Shown in pieces: positions 1-10,676 of a stretch of DNA of 64,000 nucleotides. Location: assembly GCF_003589595.1 (NCBI RefSeq), contig NW_020653337.1:5945135-6009134 (forward strand), written 5' to 3'. Under the pieces are notes generated by a model, which worked only from the letters and a program-made list of their open reading frames with translations, had not been told where the DNA came from and made no database searches. The stretch comes from Hyposmocoma kahamanoa (lineage: Eukaryota > Arthropoda > Insecta > Lepidoptera > Cosmopterigidae). The translations under genes were made by a program, and so were the position numbers. The number at the start of each line of letters is the position of its first letter. The stretch's first letter is position 1.

Positions 1-131
1 TGCTCTTGACCCAGTCCATGTGACTAAAGTTACGTAGTCTATTAATTCAAATATAAACATCGACACATCGACAAATGATTAATTAAGGTGCCTACTTAAA
101 ATTTATTTGAAATAATAATTTCCAAATAACT

Positions 132-412
132 TTAGTAACAATGGGGATCCTCGTGAAAGAGGTCGTGCAGGGAAATATCTTCTTCTTACCTATTTCTGCC
201 GTCAAGCAACAATGTGAATATTACTGCGTTCCAGTTTTAAAGGTGCTGGTGAAATTACAGGCACATGGGACTTGTCAACGTATATGTCAAGGTGCCGGGG
301 ATGTGGCAGTGCACCTCATATCTTTGCATTTAAAACTCTGCGTGACACTGGAACTGCTATAGACAGGTGTGTCGCTTACCATCAGACGCGTGACTTATTC
401 GTCCCGTCACTT
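132..412 (+). repeat. Dispersed repeat family B, copy 1
   Basis: Near full-length copy of a ~290-bp repeat found about 15 times in the window. It runs from a motif like GTAGAGCTCCTTGTGAAAGAG, through ACCTATTTCTGCCG and GGTGCTGGTGAAATTACAGG, to a conserved end GTTCGTCCCGTCACTT. It has no clear tRNA head, no terminal inverted repeats and no ORF conserved between copies, so it is probably a non-autonomous element; class not determined. A SINE (family A) abuts its right end. Confidence 0.75.
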
Positions 413-414
413 AC

Positions 415-622
415 TGCCCCCGTGGCCGTACGGTTAACATGTCACGCAGAGGTCCCGGGTTCGATCCCCGGACCGGGAGAAATATTCCTACAAAACACAA
501 CATTTATTTATCTCGTGAGTTTGGGTGTAATGCGTGGTTGTCATGTCTATGTGTGTGTCCGTAGCACCCGCAATACAGGGTTTCTCTAGTGCGGGGCTTG
601 TGAGCGTGTGTGTTATTTATTT
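415..622 (+). mobile_element. tRNA-derived SINE family A, copy 1
   Basis: The head has pol III promoter-like boxes: an A box like GTGGCCGTACGG and a B box GGGTTCGATCCC. The body TTTGGGTGTAAT, TGGTTGTC, GTGTGTGTCC and TAGTGCGGGGCT is shared with six other copies in the window. The head resembles a Leu/Ser-type tRNA, but the acceptor stem is not closed and the body continues, so it is a SINE and not a tRNA gene. Confidence 0.8.
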
Positions 623-929
623 GGCCAAGTCTATATATAGATGATATCTATAACATGGGATCCCAAATACCAGCAAAATAGAGACTATTTTAAAATATGG
701 ACTTAAAACATATAGCAAGCCTTAATTGAATAACCCTTTGCACCCTCATTGATCACCAGACGAGATGATCAGTCCGTTTTCTGTCCAATTTGGATATCTT
801 TGGTCCGCTCCAATGGGTTTCCTGCTGATTTAGGTGTAACAAAGCAGTTTATTGAAGTATACTTAGATACCGAATATTTTATATTAAAAGAACGATCCTG
901 AAGACTATAGAGTGTTAGAGAGACGCGGG
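623..929. other. AT-rich spacer
   Basis: No gene or recognisable repeat seen. Confidence 0.5.
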
Positions 930-1138
930 AAAATGGTTGAACGCGACAACTTCTTTAAGACTATTTTGGAGGGAACGATCGAGGGGAAGAGGTCGACCTA
1001 GGCGCAGTTACTTAGTGGTCTATTTTACTTTTACTTAGTGGTTTATTTGGTAATAAAGGAAAAGGCCGGTGTTGTGTCGTATAAGGAGGTCAAGCAGCTG
1101 GCTTATAAGAGAGATGATTGGAAGATGCTCCACCGATA
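930..1138 (+). pseudogene. Reverse transcriptase C-terminal remnant
   Basis: The plus strand encodes MVERDNFFKTILEGTIEGKR, then after a stop and some decay VVSYKEVKQLAYKRDDWKML, ending in HR and a stop. This ILEGxIEGKR to YKEVKxLAYxRxxWxxLHR pattern is, from knowledge of the family, the extreme C-terminus of a common insect non-LTR reverse transcriptase. Only the tail remains and it carries stops, so it is a dead 5'-truncated copy. The call rests on motif memory and not on an alignment. Confidence 0.5.
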
Positions 1139-1491
1139 ACTCTTAATTTTGATAATGATTTTATATTACCATTGTGTATTTGAAAACAGTAATACTGCGA
1201 CAATATTTGATAAGATTTGAAATAGTTTTGTGATAGATAATAGTGGTGGGAGATAAAAAGGTTTGTAGCTCAGCGCAATGTTTCTCAGGACCTCTGATAT
1301 TCTAGTACAGCCTGCCATGTTCAAAAATAGAAGAACTAACACACATACGAATTCTAAGGTTTCCAGCAGATTACTAAATTATTTAGCACAAAATCATGAA
1401 TCCACAGAAAGAATGACTAAAGTGTCTATTGTTAACAAACTACTAATTTTAGTATCAATAGATATGCAACGACATAATCTCAGTACAGAAT

Positions 1492-1660
1492 ACTAAAAGA
1501 ACCTACTTCAAAAGTTAGTGGAATTAAACCGGATTCATCCCCTGGTTTGCCACCCTTAGAGGTGGAACATTTTCTTCAAATTTAAATGAGACTACTACTG
1601 CGGTACCCTCTTTCCACCAAAAAAAGAATTTAAAAGTCGAAGCAATCACGTTATAAGAAA
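1492..1660 (-). repeat. Family H (ACCGAC-ended) repeat fragment
   Basis: Shares CTACTTCAAAAGTTAGTGGAA, GGATTCATCCCC, TTTGCCACC and GGTACCCTCTTTCC with copies near 11.6, 36.6 and 41.5 kb. Full copies are bounded by inverted AACCGACTTCA-type ends; this one is partial. Confidence 0.6.
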
Positions 1661-2572
1661 AACACAGTCGGATTGAAAACCTCCATTTCCATTTGGAAGT
1701 CGCTTAAAAACAAAAGCCAATCACAAGATAGACAAAGGCAATTCAAATTATGAATATTATATAGCCCTAATGACGGAAAATGAACAATCGTTAAAATGTA
1801 TGAGGCTGTAATAATTGTCACAAGGTAATAGAAACATCAACAAAATCGGTGCACAAATATCACGTGTGACATACAGTCGAATTACGATCCTCCTTCTTTT
1901 GTAAAGTCGGTTAAGAAAGATTTTGAAATATTATTTCGTTGGCACACTTTCCAAATAATTGACAATATCAAAACCAACCTGTTTAGTTAAATACGAAATT
2001 GAGCGCGTCATTCTAATATCTACTCTGACCATTCGTAACATGTCGAACGCTGAAGATCGGGTTACTAAATCCATTATAGATTACGAAAACACTATTCGAT
2101 TGACATCCATCAAATTTTTTCGACATTTCTCCACTGTGACATTTTCTATATCGAACGAGTTTCGACCCCCAGAGATTCCACGCTTGGCCGCTACAATATT
2201 ATTACCTATTTTTGTGCTTGTGTTTTCATTGGACATATAGAGAAATACTACTTTTGATGAGAAAAAGCGGCATTACGGCTCGTGGCCTCGGTGGATTATG
2301 TTCATTCCAGGAACATTTTTTGCAGGTTCCTGTTTGTTTGTGTTTGTTAATTCTAGCACCTCGATTACAGGATTCTGTAACGTTTGTTAATAAACAGGAC
2401 TCTGCAAAAAGCCGTAAGTATGCCGCCGTAGAAATGGGCCGTTATATCAAAGCTCATTTGACGTTTCCGATGTAGTTTTAGACATACTACTTTTTAACCA
2501 ACTTTAGGAAAAGAGGGGTTCTCAAATCGACTATATTTTTTGTGTGTTTTTTACGCGATTGTCAACCAATTT
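1661..2572. other. AT-rich spacer
   Basis: Short open frames at 1959-2475 show no family motif and no coding-like composition. Nothing else recognised. Confidence 0.5.
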
Positions 2573-2892
2573 CTTTTTTTTTTTTTTTTTTTTTTTATTT
2601 ATTTATTTATTTATTTATTCAGGATATTCCACATAGCAATACACTATACATTAAATTTGAACATATTCGCTTAAAACTAAGTGCTTCTATAGTTAAGGAA
2701 CATCACAGCATGCATACAAAAAAAAAAAAATTGTTGTTTTTTGAAACTGTCGAGCATATAGTTAATCCTTCTACCTATGATATGATATACAGTAATTGAT
2801 TTAAAGTTACAAATAAAATTAAATTTCAAAATTAAAATTAGAATTAAAAATATAAATACAAATTTACAATAAAAAATTAATTGAAACATCAT

Positions 2893-5793
2893 TTATGTAT
2901 TTAAAATATCACACAACCTTCTCTTGTAATTGTGTAACCCAAGACCAATGTCCAAATCATGTAATTTGGAAAGCGAGTTATACGTCCTGCAGAGCCTCGG
3001 CAAAAGAGCGAAATGACCGAGGTTCGTTTTTGAACCTACTACGGCAAAAAAGTTATAAGCGCTTTTCCTGGGTAACCTGCAAGGCGTATTGAATTGTAGC
3101 ATATTCAATAACTCAGGGCAGTCTAATGAACTGTTAACAATTTTGTGCAGGAAGATTAAATCAAGTCTCTTTCTACGGTTGATCAGAGAAGTCAACTTAT
3201 AATGCTCGAGTCTTTGTGAGTACCCTGGAAGTCTCTCCGCTTCTAAATCGCCAAATGCCAAGTGATATAAAAAGCGCTTTTGAACACTTTCCAAACGTTT
3301 AATGTACACCTCGTAATGTGGAGTCCAAATGACACTGTTGAATTCCAGTCCAGGTAATACTAATGCTTGAAAGAGTTTTATTTTCGATGAAGACTTCTTG
3401 AACTCCTTAGCATTGCGCAGTACGAAACCCATCATCCTAAAACCCTTATTTACAGTTTTTCTTATATGTAAGTCAAACCGCAAATTACTATCTACTAAAA
3501 CCCCCAAGTCCCGAATCTCGTCCACCGTCTCTAAATCTTGTCCACCCATATTGTATTTATGTAAGTTATCGAACTTGTTGCGTGAAAAGCGTATGTGATG
3601 ACATTTAGCAACATTTAATATCATTTTATTGGATGTACACCAATTACACAAATTATTTATATCTTCTTGCAGTAGTTCCAAATCCCTGGCACCCTTAATT
3701 GGTTTTAATATTTTTAAGTCATCAGCGAAAAGATATACACTCGAGTTTTTAAAACAATTAATCACGTCATTAATAAATATGTTGAAAAATAGGGGACCCA
3801 AGTGAGATCCTTGGGGAACCCCAGACAGAGCTACAAGAGAATTTGAACTAAAACCGTTTACTACTACCTTAGAAGGCCGATAAGATAAGTACGACTTAAC
3901 CCATTTAAGCAATGACCCATCAATGCCTGAAAGCGACAATTTGTTTAAAAGGATTTGATGATCTACTTTGTCGAACGCTTTACTGAAATCAGTGTATATG
4001 GCGTCCACCGGGATTCGCTCGTCTACTAATTTAGATACACTTGATATGAACAACGCTAAGTTTGTAGAAGTTGATCTAGATTTAACGAAACCATGCTGAT
4101 GCGTAGTAATAAAATGCTTCAGGTGCCAGACTAGATGCTTAGTGACTAATTTCTCCAGAACCTTACCAAATATCGCAAGAACGGAGACCGGTCGATAATT
4201 TGAAACAATATGACGGGCTCCTGATTTATATAATGGGATTATTAAGGCCTCTTTCCATAGGTCAGGAAAAACTCCGTCATCAAGCGATCTATTAAAAATT
4301 TGTTGCAAAGGAGAAGATAGAACTTCAGCACATGACTTAATAAAAATAGGCGGAATCCCATCACTACCAGCCCCCTTCCCAGCATCCAAGGATATCAAAA
4401 CATTATGCACTTCTTGGCTTGAAAACGACAACCTACAGAGAGTAGAAGTGGATGAGGAGCCTGGAGGCAATAACAACGGCGAGTATTGTCCATGGGTGTT
4501 GTATACCTTACCAAAGTTTTCGGCAAATAATTCGCAAATAGCTGGACCACTTGAAGCCATTTTCCCATCGAATTCCATTTCTTGTGGATAAGCACTCTGA
4601 CCACCCCTTTTATTTTTGATAAAAGACCAGAAAACTCTAGGGTTACTACTTATAGCATCTTCAATTTTATTTATGTAAGAATTGTAACATGTGCAGCTCA
4701 GCCGAGTGCACCTTCTCCTGAGCAGTGTAAATGACAAAACATCCATGGGATTGTTGAATTTCCGCACTCTGGAATGGTATTTATGTTTTTCCTTAAGTAA
4801 TCGGATCAAATCGCGAGAAAACCAAACGGGGTATTTATTATTGTTACTCTTCTTTAAAGGGATGCATTCAGAAATCACAACTCGTAGTTGATTGTAAAAA
4901 GATTGTACCATGTCATTTACGGATAAACATTTAATAAATATTTCATCCCAATCCACGGATCCCAATTCAGAAATAACTCTATTGTAGTCAGCCCTAAAAA
5001 AGTTCGGTCTAGCAAGAGTATTTACTCTCAGCCTAGGTTCACTAGCAACGTTAAGGCAGAAAGATAAAGGAGGATGATGGGCGTCAATCCTAGATAAAGC
5101 GTTGTCGTTATCCACTGCGCAAACAGTCCCGACAAACCCAGTGTTGGTAAGCACCAAATCCAAAGTTCGAGACTTATAATTTTGAACAGAATTGAATTGG
5201 TGAAGTTCATTACACGTAACAAAATCCAGAAACGCTGAATGCATCTCACTGCTAATACCAACGGGAATTGTGTGATTCTTACTGTCATGTTTTACCCACG
5301 ATATGCCTGTCAAGTTAAAGTCGCCAACCATTAAGATATTATTTTCACCGTTTAAAGTATGTTGTGCTGCTGACATATGCTCTTTTAGTGTTTGTAATTG
5401 AAGAGGAGAAGGAAGGTAAACAGCACATATATATAGTTTGGCAGTCTTATTTTTACTAGTTTTGATGTCAACACTAATCCATAAGTCCTCAATTGAACTT
5501 TCAAATAAGGTTAATCTCAATGCGTTAAGGTGTTTTGATACCACAATTAAAACGCCTCCACCGTCTGCCCTATTATGAAACCGCGACGATTCACGGTCTC
5601 TTCTAAATACTGTGTAGCGGTTATCAAAAAGTTCCGAGTCATGCACACCGCTATTAAGCCAAGTCTCCGCAAGGACCACAACGTCATAGGTCTCGGAAGA
5701 TATCTTTTTTAAAAAATCAATGGTCTTAGATTTCAAACCGCGAACATTCTGATAGTAAACACGTATGGGATTGAATTTTACATTAAAAAAAAT
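2893..5793 (-). CDS. Retrotransposon ORF2: AP endonuclease and reverse transcriptase
   Basis: Nicks target DNA and copies its own RNA into the nick (target-primed reverse transcription, known for the family). The frame opens after a stop at 5794-5796. The endonuclease starts with YYQNVRGL just upstream of residue 1 as numbered from 5736, then shows VVLAETWL (~21-28), GDFN (138-141), LDLVLTN and DAHHPPL. RT motifs are DGIPP, NYRPVSVL, YTDFSKAFDKVD, GVPQGSHLGPL and the catalytic FADD (670-673). A ~275-residue C-terminal region follows. No stop or frameshift seen. Oddity: there is no in-frame ATG before YYQNVRGL; the nearest ATG (5783) is out of frame. The ORF opens 54 nt after the ORF1 stop, so re-initiation or a non-AUG start is likely. 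Confidence 0.9.
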   Translation of the reverse strand: MFFNVKFNPIRVYYQNVRGLKSKTIDFLKKISSETYDVVVLAETWLNSGVHDSELFDNRYTVFRRDRESSRFHNRADGGGVLIVVSKHLNALRLTLFESSIEDLWISVDIKTSKNKTAKLYICAVYLPSPLQLQTLKEHMSAAQHTLNGENNILMVGDFNLTGISWVKHDSKNHTIPVGISSEMHSAFLDFVTCNELHQFNSVQNYKSRTLDLVLTNTGFVGTVCAVDNDNALSRIDAHHPPLSFCLNVASEPRLRVNTLARPNFFRADYNRVISELGSVDWDEIFIKCLSVNDMVQSFYNQLRVVISECIPLKKSNNNKYPVWFSRDLIRLLKEKHKYHSRVRKFNNPMDVLSFTLLRRRCTRLSCTCYNSYINKIEDAISSNPRVFWSFIKNKRGGQSAYPQEMEFDGKMASSGPAICELFAENFGKVYNTHGQYSPLLLPPGSSSTSTLCRLSFSSQEVHNVLISLDAGKGAGSDGIPPIFIKSCAEVLSSPLQQIFNRSLDDGVFPDLWKEALIIPLYKSGARHIVSNYRPVSVLAIFGKVLEKLVTKHLVWHLKHFITTHQHGFVKSRSTSTNLALFISSVSKLVDERIPVDAIYTDFSKAFDKVDHQILLNKLSLSGIDGSLLKWVKSYLSYRPSKVVVNGFSSNSLVALSGVPQGSHLGPLFFNIFINDVINCFKNSSVYLFADDLKILKPIKGARDLELLQEDINNLCNWCTSNKMILNVAKCHHIRFSRNKFDNLHKYNMGGQDLETVDEIRDLGVLVDSNLRFDLHIRKTVNKGFRMMGFVLRNAKEFKKSSSKIKLFQALVLPGLEFNSVIWTPHYEVYIKRLESVQKRFLYHLAFGDLEAERLPGYSQRLEHYKLTSLINRRKRLDLIFLHKIVNSSLDCPELLNMLQFNTPCRLPRKSAYNFFAVVGSKTNLGHFALLPRLCRTYNSLSKLHDLDIGLGLHNYKRRLCDILNT

Positions 5794-5849
5794 TTAAAAG
5801 ATACATGCGTGCTTCTAGAGAAACGAAAAAAAAAAAGCAAACATTTAAA

Positions 5850-6980
5850 TCACTTCAGAGACTTAAGTATATCTATATTGTTGATGGAAATACATTCTGA
5901 TGATTCGGTTTTCCTCATAAAAATCCTGCCGTTGCGAACCCATACGAATCTGTACCCTATTTCTTTGGCTTTAATTCTAGCTGCCGCGTGAAGTGATTTG
6001 TTATGCACAGACAAATGTTCAGATACGTAGATGGGTTGTGGCTTTTTCGCTGCAATGCCGAGAAAAGCACTGTTCAATCTTTCATTTGGATTTTTCCTAT
6101 TGTAATTGATGGTCGCAGCCAAGAGGGAGTCCCGAATACGAACAGTGGTGAATTTGACAACAATCGAGCGGGGTCTGTTACTCTGGTTGTCTATTTTGGC
6201 CACTCTAGTAGCATGGAGAATATCAGTGTCAGCTATTTTACAGCCAACAACTGTTCCAAGTTGCAGCACAGTGCTGACAACATTCTCAGACCTATGCTCA
6301 GGCACACACTGAATTTCTATATTGTTGGATCTCGATTGCTGATCAATTGTGTTCAAGCGTTTCATGACGTCCCCCAAAGTGCTCCTTAACTCGACATTTT
6401 CCTTTTCTAACTTCTTTATTCTCGCCGACTTATCCTCCATAGATTTCTTTGTCTCTTCATAAAAATCGTTGAAAAAAGATAACGATTGCTGAAAGTTATT
6501 CATCATATCATTCATCTTCTGGAACTGTTCTGCGATCATTCTCTTAAATTCCTGGAAATCTCCTCTGGTAAAAACAGTAGTGTCTCCGTCTCTTAGAGAA
6601 GAACGGAGTTGTTTAGCGTGTTGTGGTTCATTTAAATCAACATCAGGTTTCTTGCGCTGAGTGACGTTGTCGGTAGGAGAGTTGGGAGACCCGGTAGCAA
6701 CCACGCGCGATGAAGGAGGCGAACCATATCCATCGCTATGGCATCGCAGAGGTGTGCTGGAGTTATCGCCCTTCGGGGCATTGCACAAGCACGCTGGACA
6801 TGTCCAAATTGCCCGACGCTCTTTGCCCGCTGCTGTTGAGGAGCTGTAAAAGCTGGTGAAGCGCTTTTCACTCACACCTGCGCAGGCCAAGTCGTAAACG
6901 CTGTGGCACTTGCTGCATTTTAAATAGTCTTTACCTTTAACTACCGTGAGGCAACCCGCGCAGGACATCTTCGATGACAT
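5850..6980 (-). CDS. Retrotransposon ORF1: PHD-like zinc finger, coiled-coil RNA-binding protein
   Basis: 376 residues from an ATG in good context (ACCATGT) at 6980; the frame is open further upstream but without a better start. An N-terminal PHD-like finger has C7-x2-C10, C22-x2-C25-H26, C33 and C61-x2-C64. A basic linker leads to a coiled coil (about 140-215) with RIKKLEKENVELRSTL. The C-terminal domain holds RSNNIEIQCVPE, ILHATRVAK and RPRSIVVKF, resembling the FP-type C-terminal domain often found in insect retroelement ORF1 proteins. The expected role is binding element RNA to form the RNP. Intact, 54 nt ahead of the ORF2 frame. Confidence 0.85.
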   Translation of the reverse strand: MSSKMSCAGCLTVVKGKDYLKCSKCHSVYDLACAGVSEKRFTSFYSSSTAAGKERRAIWTCPACLCNAPKGDNSSTPLRCHSDGYGSPPSSRVVATGSPNSPTDNVTQRKKPDVDLNEPQHAKQLRSSLRDGDTTVFTRGDFQEFKRMIAEQFQKMNDMMNNFQQSLSFFNDFYEETKKSMEDKSARIKKLEKENVELRSTLGDVMKRLNTIDQQSRSNNIEIQCVPEHRSENVVSTVLQLGTVVGCKIADTDILHATRVAKIDNQSNRPRSIVVKFTTVRIRDSLLAATINYNRKNPNERLNSAFLGIAAKKPQPIYVSEHLSVHNKSLHAAARIKAKEIGYRFVWVRNGRIFMRKTESSECISINNIDILKSLK

Positions 6981-7200
6981 GGTAGCCTGACAGGCTATGT
7001 GTGGGCTAGTACCACCGTATTGCAGAAAAAGCGACACCTGTCGCAATAAATTGGCTTTTCGTGGTAGCGATCGCAGAGTAGCTTATAGCGATGGACGGGG
7101 TCGCACCACTGTGTCGCAAATTAAAATCGATACCAGTGTCACAGGGAGCGCGCAAACGGTGGTATCAGTTCAGTCTTACATCAATCTATGTATATATCAA

Positions 7201-7839
7201 TTATAGTCACTAAGTTTGCGGGTTCCGCACTTCAGTTAAAACCTGACTGTTGGCGAAATTATATAAATTATTTTATGTTAATCACCACTCGACAAGCCTT
7301 ATTATTATTTTATTATCACTTTTATTACACAAAGAGTCCTTAGAAATGTCAAATTATAATTTAAAAATTAAAATTAAAAAAAGTAATAAATAAAAACTTC
7401 GAAGTCAACAAGTGTCATCAGAATCGAACTCACGTCTCCTGCGTGACAGTCCAACGTGTTACGACTGTGCTATCGAGTTCTTAATTCGCACGGCGAAATT
7501 TATGTTCACTACAAAAGGAAATGATAGTGATGACACATATCTATTGTTCACAGTCTATTGTTCAATGAGTCTTTTGTTCACTAATGACATCAAAGTCCAA
7601 GTTTTTTCAAAATTATAACGAAATTTTGAATTTGTTTTTGAATTAAACGCTACTATACTGCACTTATTTAGTAATCGAATGTCACCAACGTATTGAGCTC
7701 AGTTTACTCTAGCTTTTGCTGTATTTCACTATGAAAACTATTAACTTTTTACCACTAAAATAAATTAAAATGCACTGTAGAAAGATTAGCATGTCTGCTC
7801 GCTTTCGTGATCACTGACGTTGTTCGATGATTCTTTTTT
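7201..7839. other. AT-rich spacer with a possible tRNA-like remnant
   Basis: The minus strand of about 7400-7475 reads like a decayed tRNA head (GGACTGTCACGCAGGAGACG then GAGTTCGATTC), similar to tRNA-Asp-type anticodon and T arms. The stems do not close well, so it is at best a SINE or tRNA fossil. The rest shows nothing. Confidence 0.3.
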
Positions 7840-8215
7840 TATTTGAAAGAGGGTACCTCAGAAGTGGTCTCTTTTAAATGTCTAGACTAAAGCATAGGTT
7901 CCCAAACTTTTTGGTTCACCGCCCACTTAGGCAAGATAAAAAAATTTCAACTCAGACCACTACAAAAATAATTGAAAACACGTGTTTTATATATTAACTT
8001 AACACAAAAAAAAATCAAATGCGGTAGCACCCTTTGGATAGCATCAACACACCCCAATTGCTTCCGAGGCCCCTGCCACCCCCCTTGGACTCTTCAGCGC
8101 CCACTGCGATACGGTAGAGACCACATTGGGAAATTATGGACTATAGCTTACTCGGGGATGAATCCGGTTCGTCAAATTTCACTCGCTTTTCCTTAATCGA
8201 TTTTAATAAATCTTG
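7840..8215 (+). repeat. Family H fragment carrying a nested hAT MITE
   Basis: The left part TTGAAAGAGGGTACCTCAGA, GTGGTCTC and the right part GGGGATGAATCCGGTTCG, AATAAATCTTGGCATA match family H. The two parts are separated by the 246-bp element at 7893-8138. Confidence 0.6.
7893..8138. mobile_element. Non-autonomous hAT element (MITE)
   Basis: The left end CATAGGTTCCCAAACT and the right end, read inverted, CATAATTTCCCAAT form hAT-like terminal inverted repeats. The flanks are GACTAAAG (7885-7892) and GACTATAG (8139-8146), an 8-bp target duplication with one mismatch, as expected for hAT. There is no transposase inside. It sits in a family H repeat. Confidence 0.7.
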
Positions 8216-8312
8216 GCATATTGGCATATGATAAATACAATGAACATAAAATGTTACGACGACCTAGAGCTGGTGTGTTGATAAAAACATCATACAGATA
8301 AGAGGATCTTTA

Positions 8313-8485
8313 ACTGCGTCCTTGGCCGAACGGTTATCATGCTGGTTTGCCACGCAGAGGTCCTGCGTTGGATTTCTGGGCCGGGAGAAATATTTGTATG
8401 GCTTACATTTATTTCTTTGGGTGTTATTTGTGGTCCATGGCACACGCGATATAGAGTTTCACTAGTGCCAGGCAATGTGTGGGTA
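8313..8485 (+). mobile_element. SINE family A, copy 2
   Basis: Diverged copy. TTGGCCGAACGG and the CACGCAGAGGTCC region are kept, but the B box is decayed (GTTGGATTTC). The body TTGGGTGTTATTTGTGGT ends early. Confidence 0.7.
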
Positions 8486-8759
8486 CGAAAAAAGTCCTTA
8501 ACAGTGTACAATGTACCTTGTGCTTGGGCTCATAAGATTCATTTTGATGAGGACTTCCATCTGCGTTTCAATTGTCATTGAGTACGACGCGGCAACGAAG
8601 ACAATGAAAGTAGATAAACAAAGTTTTGAAGTCGGTTTTGTTTTTAATAAAAATGTTATATTTTTTGAAATAATAGCAATACTAGTTTCCCAGTTGCAAC
8701 AAAGATCAATTTGTTCAAATTATTTTGGTGTTAACTCAAAAGGCTTTTGTTATGATACC

Positions 8760-9050
8760 CAGTGACGGGACGAAAAATTTGTGCTCCTTGTGGTAAGCGA
8801 CACGCCTGTCCATAACAATTGCAGTGCCACTCAGAATTTTAAATCACAAATATCTGAGGGACACTGCCACTGCGGCCGTTACCCCGAACAATAGGTTTAC
8901 AAATCCCATGTGCCTGTAACTTCACCAGCACCCTCACCCTTCAAAACCGGTACACAGTAAAGCTCACATTACTGCTCGGTGGCAGAAACAGGTGAGGTGG
9001 CAGTACTTCCCTGGGCGAACTCTTTTACAAGGAGCTCTACGGCTACTAAA
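8760..9050 (-). repeat. Family B repeat, copy 2
   Basis: Full-length minus-strand copy, from GTGACGGGACGAAAAATTTG to AAGGAGCTCTACGGCTACTA. Confidence 0.75.
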
Positions 9051-10024
9051 GGAATCTGATTCAAGAAAGGATTTTCTCAAATTGTACAATTGTTTGAATT
9101 TCTGCATATTGTATTGAGTGTTGCTGGTTAAGGTATCAATTTTTATTAAGTAGCACCACCACGCACACGTAAAGTTTCCCAATTTCCACACACACACACA
9201 GCTTCCCAATTTTGGTGGCCTCCAATATCGTCCAATCAGTATTTCGTCCTGGTTTCTAATTAAGTGAAATGTGAAGCGTTAAAATTACGCGATTCAATTT
9301 CGGTAGATCTGTCGCTAATCCTTTTTATATATCCGAATGAAACTCCAAGTTAATCGTTAATATAACATTCAATTGCTCGTGATAATCAAATTACTTCGAT
9401 GTAGACACCAACTCTTTATTCCCCTAAAAGCAAACAATCTCGTCTTTCCACGAGAATCGAATAAATTGTAATCGATTACATCGAATATTGACTTACGTGA
9501 CCCGATACGATCTGTCGTTAGGACAAAAAACCAATTGCGAGCCCAAAGCCAATAGCTCTGTAATTACTGCTCGTATCTATGTAACATCGTAATATCGACG
9601 TATTTGTTTGATGGAAACTACCACAAAGTTGATACTTTGACATACTTTTAAAATATGCATATTTTGGGACGGGAATTTCCTGAAGTCTTGTAATAAGGAT
9701 GTTGAATATCACGGTCGTGCTATTAAGTCTTTCAACCTTCGGAATTGAACTAAAGGACTAGATAACTTCGTAGATTAAAGTGACGTATTTCGGAATGCTT
9801 TTGTCGGATGTTTGAATTAACGACCTCGGGGGCCCAATAGTTTGCTCTACGGGCGCTGAATGGGTAGGTCGCGGTAGGTAAGACTAATTTGGGAAATATT
9901 CTTTTCTAAATTGATTTTGGTCTGGGTGTTCTGGTTAGTGAATTCCGTTCATTTCCGAATGCCATGAATTGATACAAGGTATTATTTTTTTTACCCATTT
10001 AACACTCACAATGACAATTATTGC
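9051..10024. other. AT-rich spacer
   Basis: A short AC run lies at about 9186-9200. Nothing else recognised. Confidence 0.5.
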
Positions 10025-10235
10025 CTGTCTCCGTGGCCGAACGGTTACCATGCTGGTCACGCAGAGGGCCCGGGTGCGATTCCCTGACGGAAGAAATATT
10101 TGTATGGCCCACATTTACTTATGTCGTGGGTTTGGGTGTAATTTATGGTTGTCTACTACTGTCCATGGTACCCGCAGTATAAGGTAGTAGTTCCCTAATG
10201 CGGCTAAGGCTATGAACGTGTGCGTAATTATTATA
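10025..10235 (+). mobile_element. SINE family A, copy 3
   Basis: CTCCGTGGCCGAACGGTTAC A box and a B-box-like GGGTGCGATTCC, full body, and a 3' tail of ATT repeats. Confidence 0.8.
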
Positions 10236-10676
10236 TTATTATTATCGACATCACAATGTAGAGTTCTCAAAGTGGTTTATACCGACCCCAATCCGAGTGT
10301 CCACTTCAACTAACAAGAGATCTATGTCAGCGATAAAAAAAATTGGGTATGCACGAGACGACAATAAAATTTTGACTTTCCATAAATGGAATTACCCACA
10401 TTACACAGATAGTAGCTATGTACTTACATAATTCTTTCTTATTATAGACATAAATTACCTATGAAGTGATACATTTTAGAACAAACGAAATACATCGGTG
10501 AAATAAATGTTTAAATGTTAACATTTTTTTCGTAAAGTTTGTCACTACACGGTTAAACTTACAACAGGGAACGAATTTGAACATCAACAATTAACAAAAT
10601 TATTCAGCTAATTTAAATTAAATTCAAAATTACGAAATGAATACAAAAACTAATAATCACATATTTTTACAACATT
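10236..10676. other. AT-rich spacer
   Basis: No feature recognised. Confidence 0.5.

Larger units (their letters stand above)
2573..7200 (-). mobile_element. Near full-length CR1/Jockey-type non-LTR retrotransposon
   Basis: On the minus strand the order is 5'UTR, ORF1 (zinc finger plus coiled coil), ORF2 (endonuclease-RT), and a ~300-nt 3'UTR ending in an (AAAT)n run followed by poly(A); on the plus strand this is T-run then ATTT repeats at about 2573-2620. Both ORFs are open over their full length, so this is the youngest-looking autonomous element in the window. There are no LTRs. The 3' boundary is set by the tail. The 5' boundary (~7200) is approximate because no target-site duplication could be found. 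The CR1/Jockey placement is by motif style and could shift to a neighbouring clade. Confidence 0.85.

Noticed and set aside
415..490. tRNA gene on the plus strand (also the heads at 10.0, 29.7 and 38.1 kb)
   Set aside because: A and B boxes are present but the acceptor stem does not close and the same SINE body follows in each case.
4395..5288. Short minus-strand and plus-strand frames inside the retrotransposon
   Set aside because: Other-frame shadows of ORF2.
5850..6980. Viral origin of ORF1 because of its FP-like C-terminal domain
   Set aside because: The domain type is widespread in insect retroelement ORF1 proteins, and ORF1 lies in order before an endonuclease-RT ORF with a LINE-type tail.
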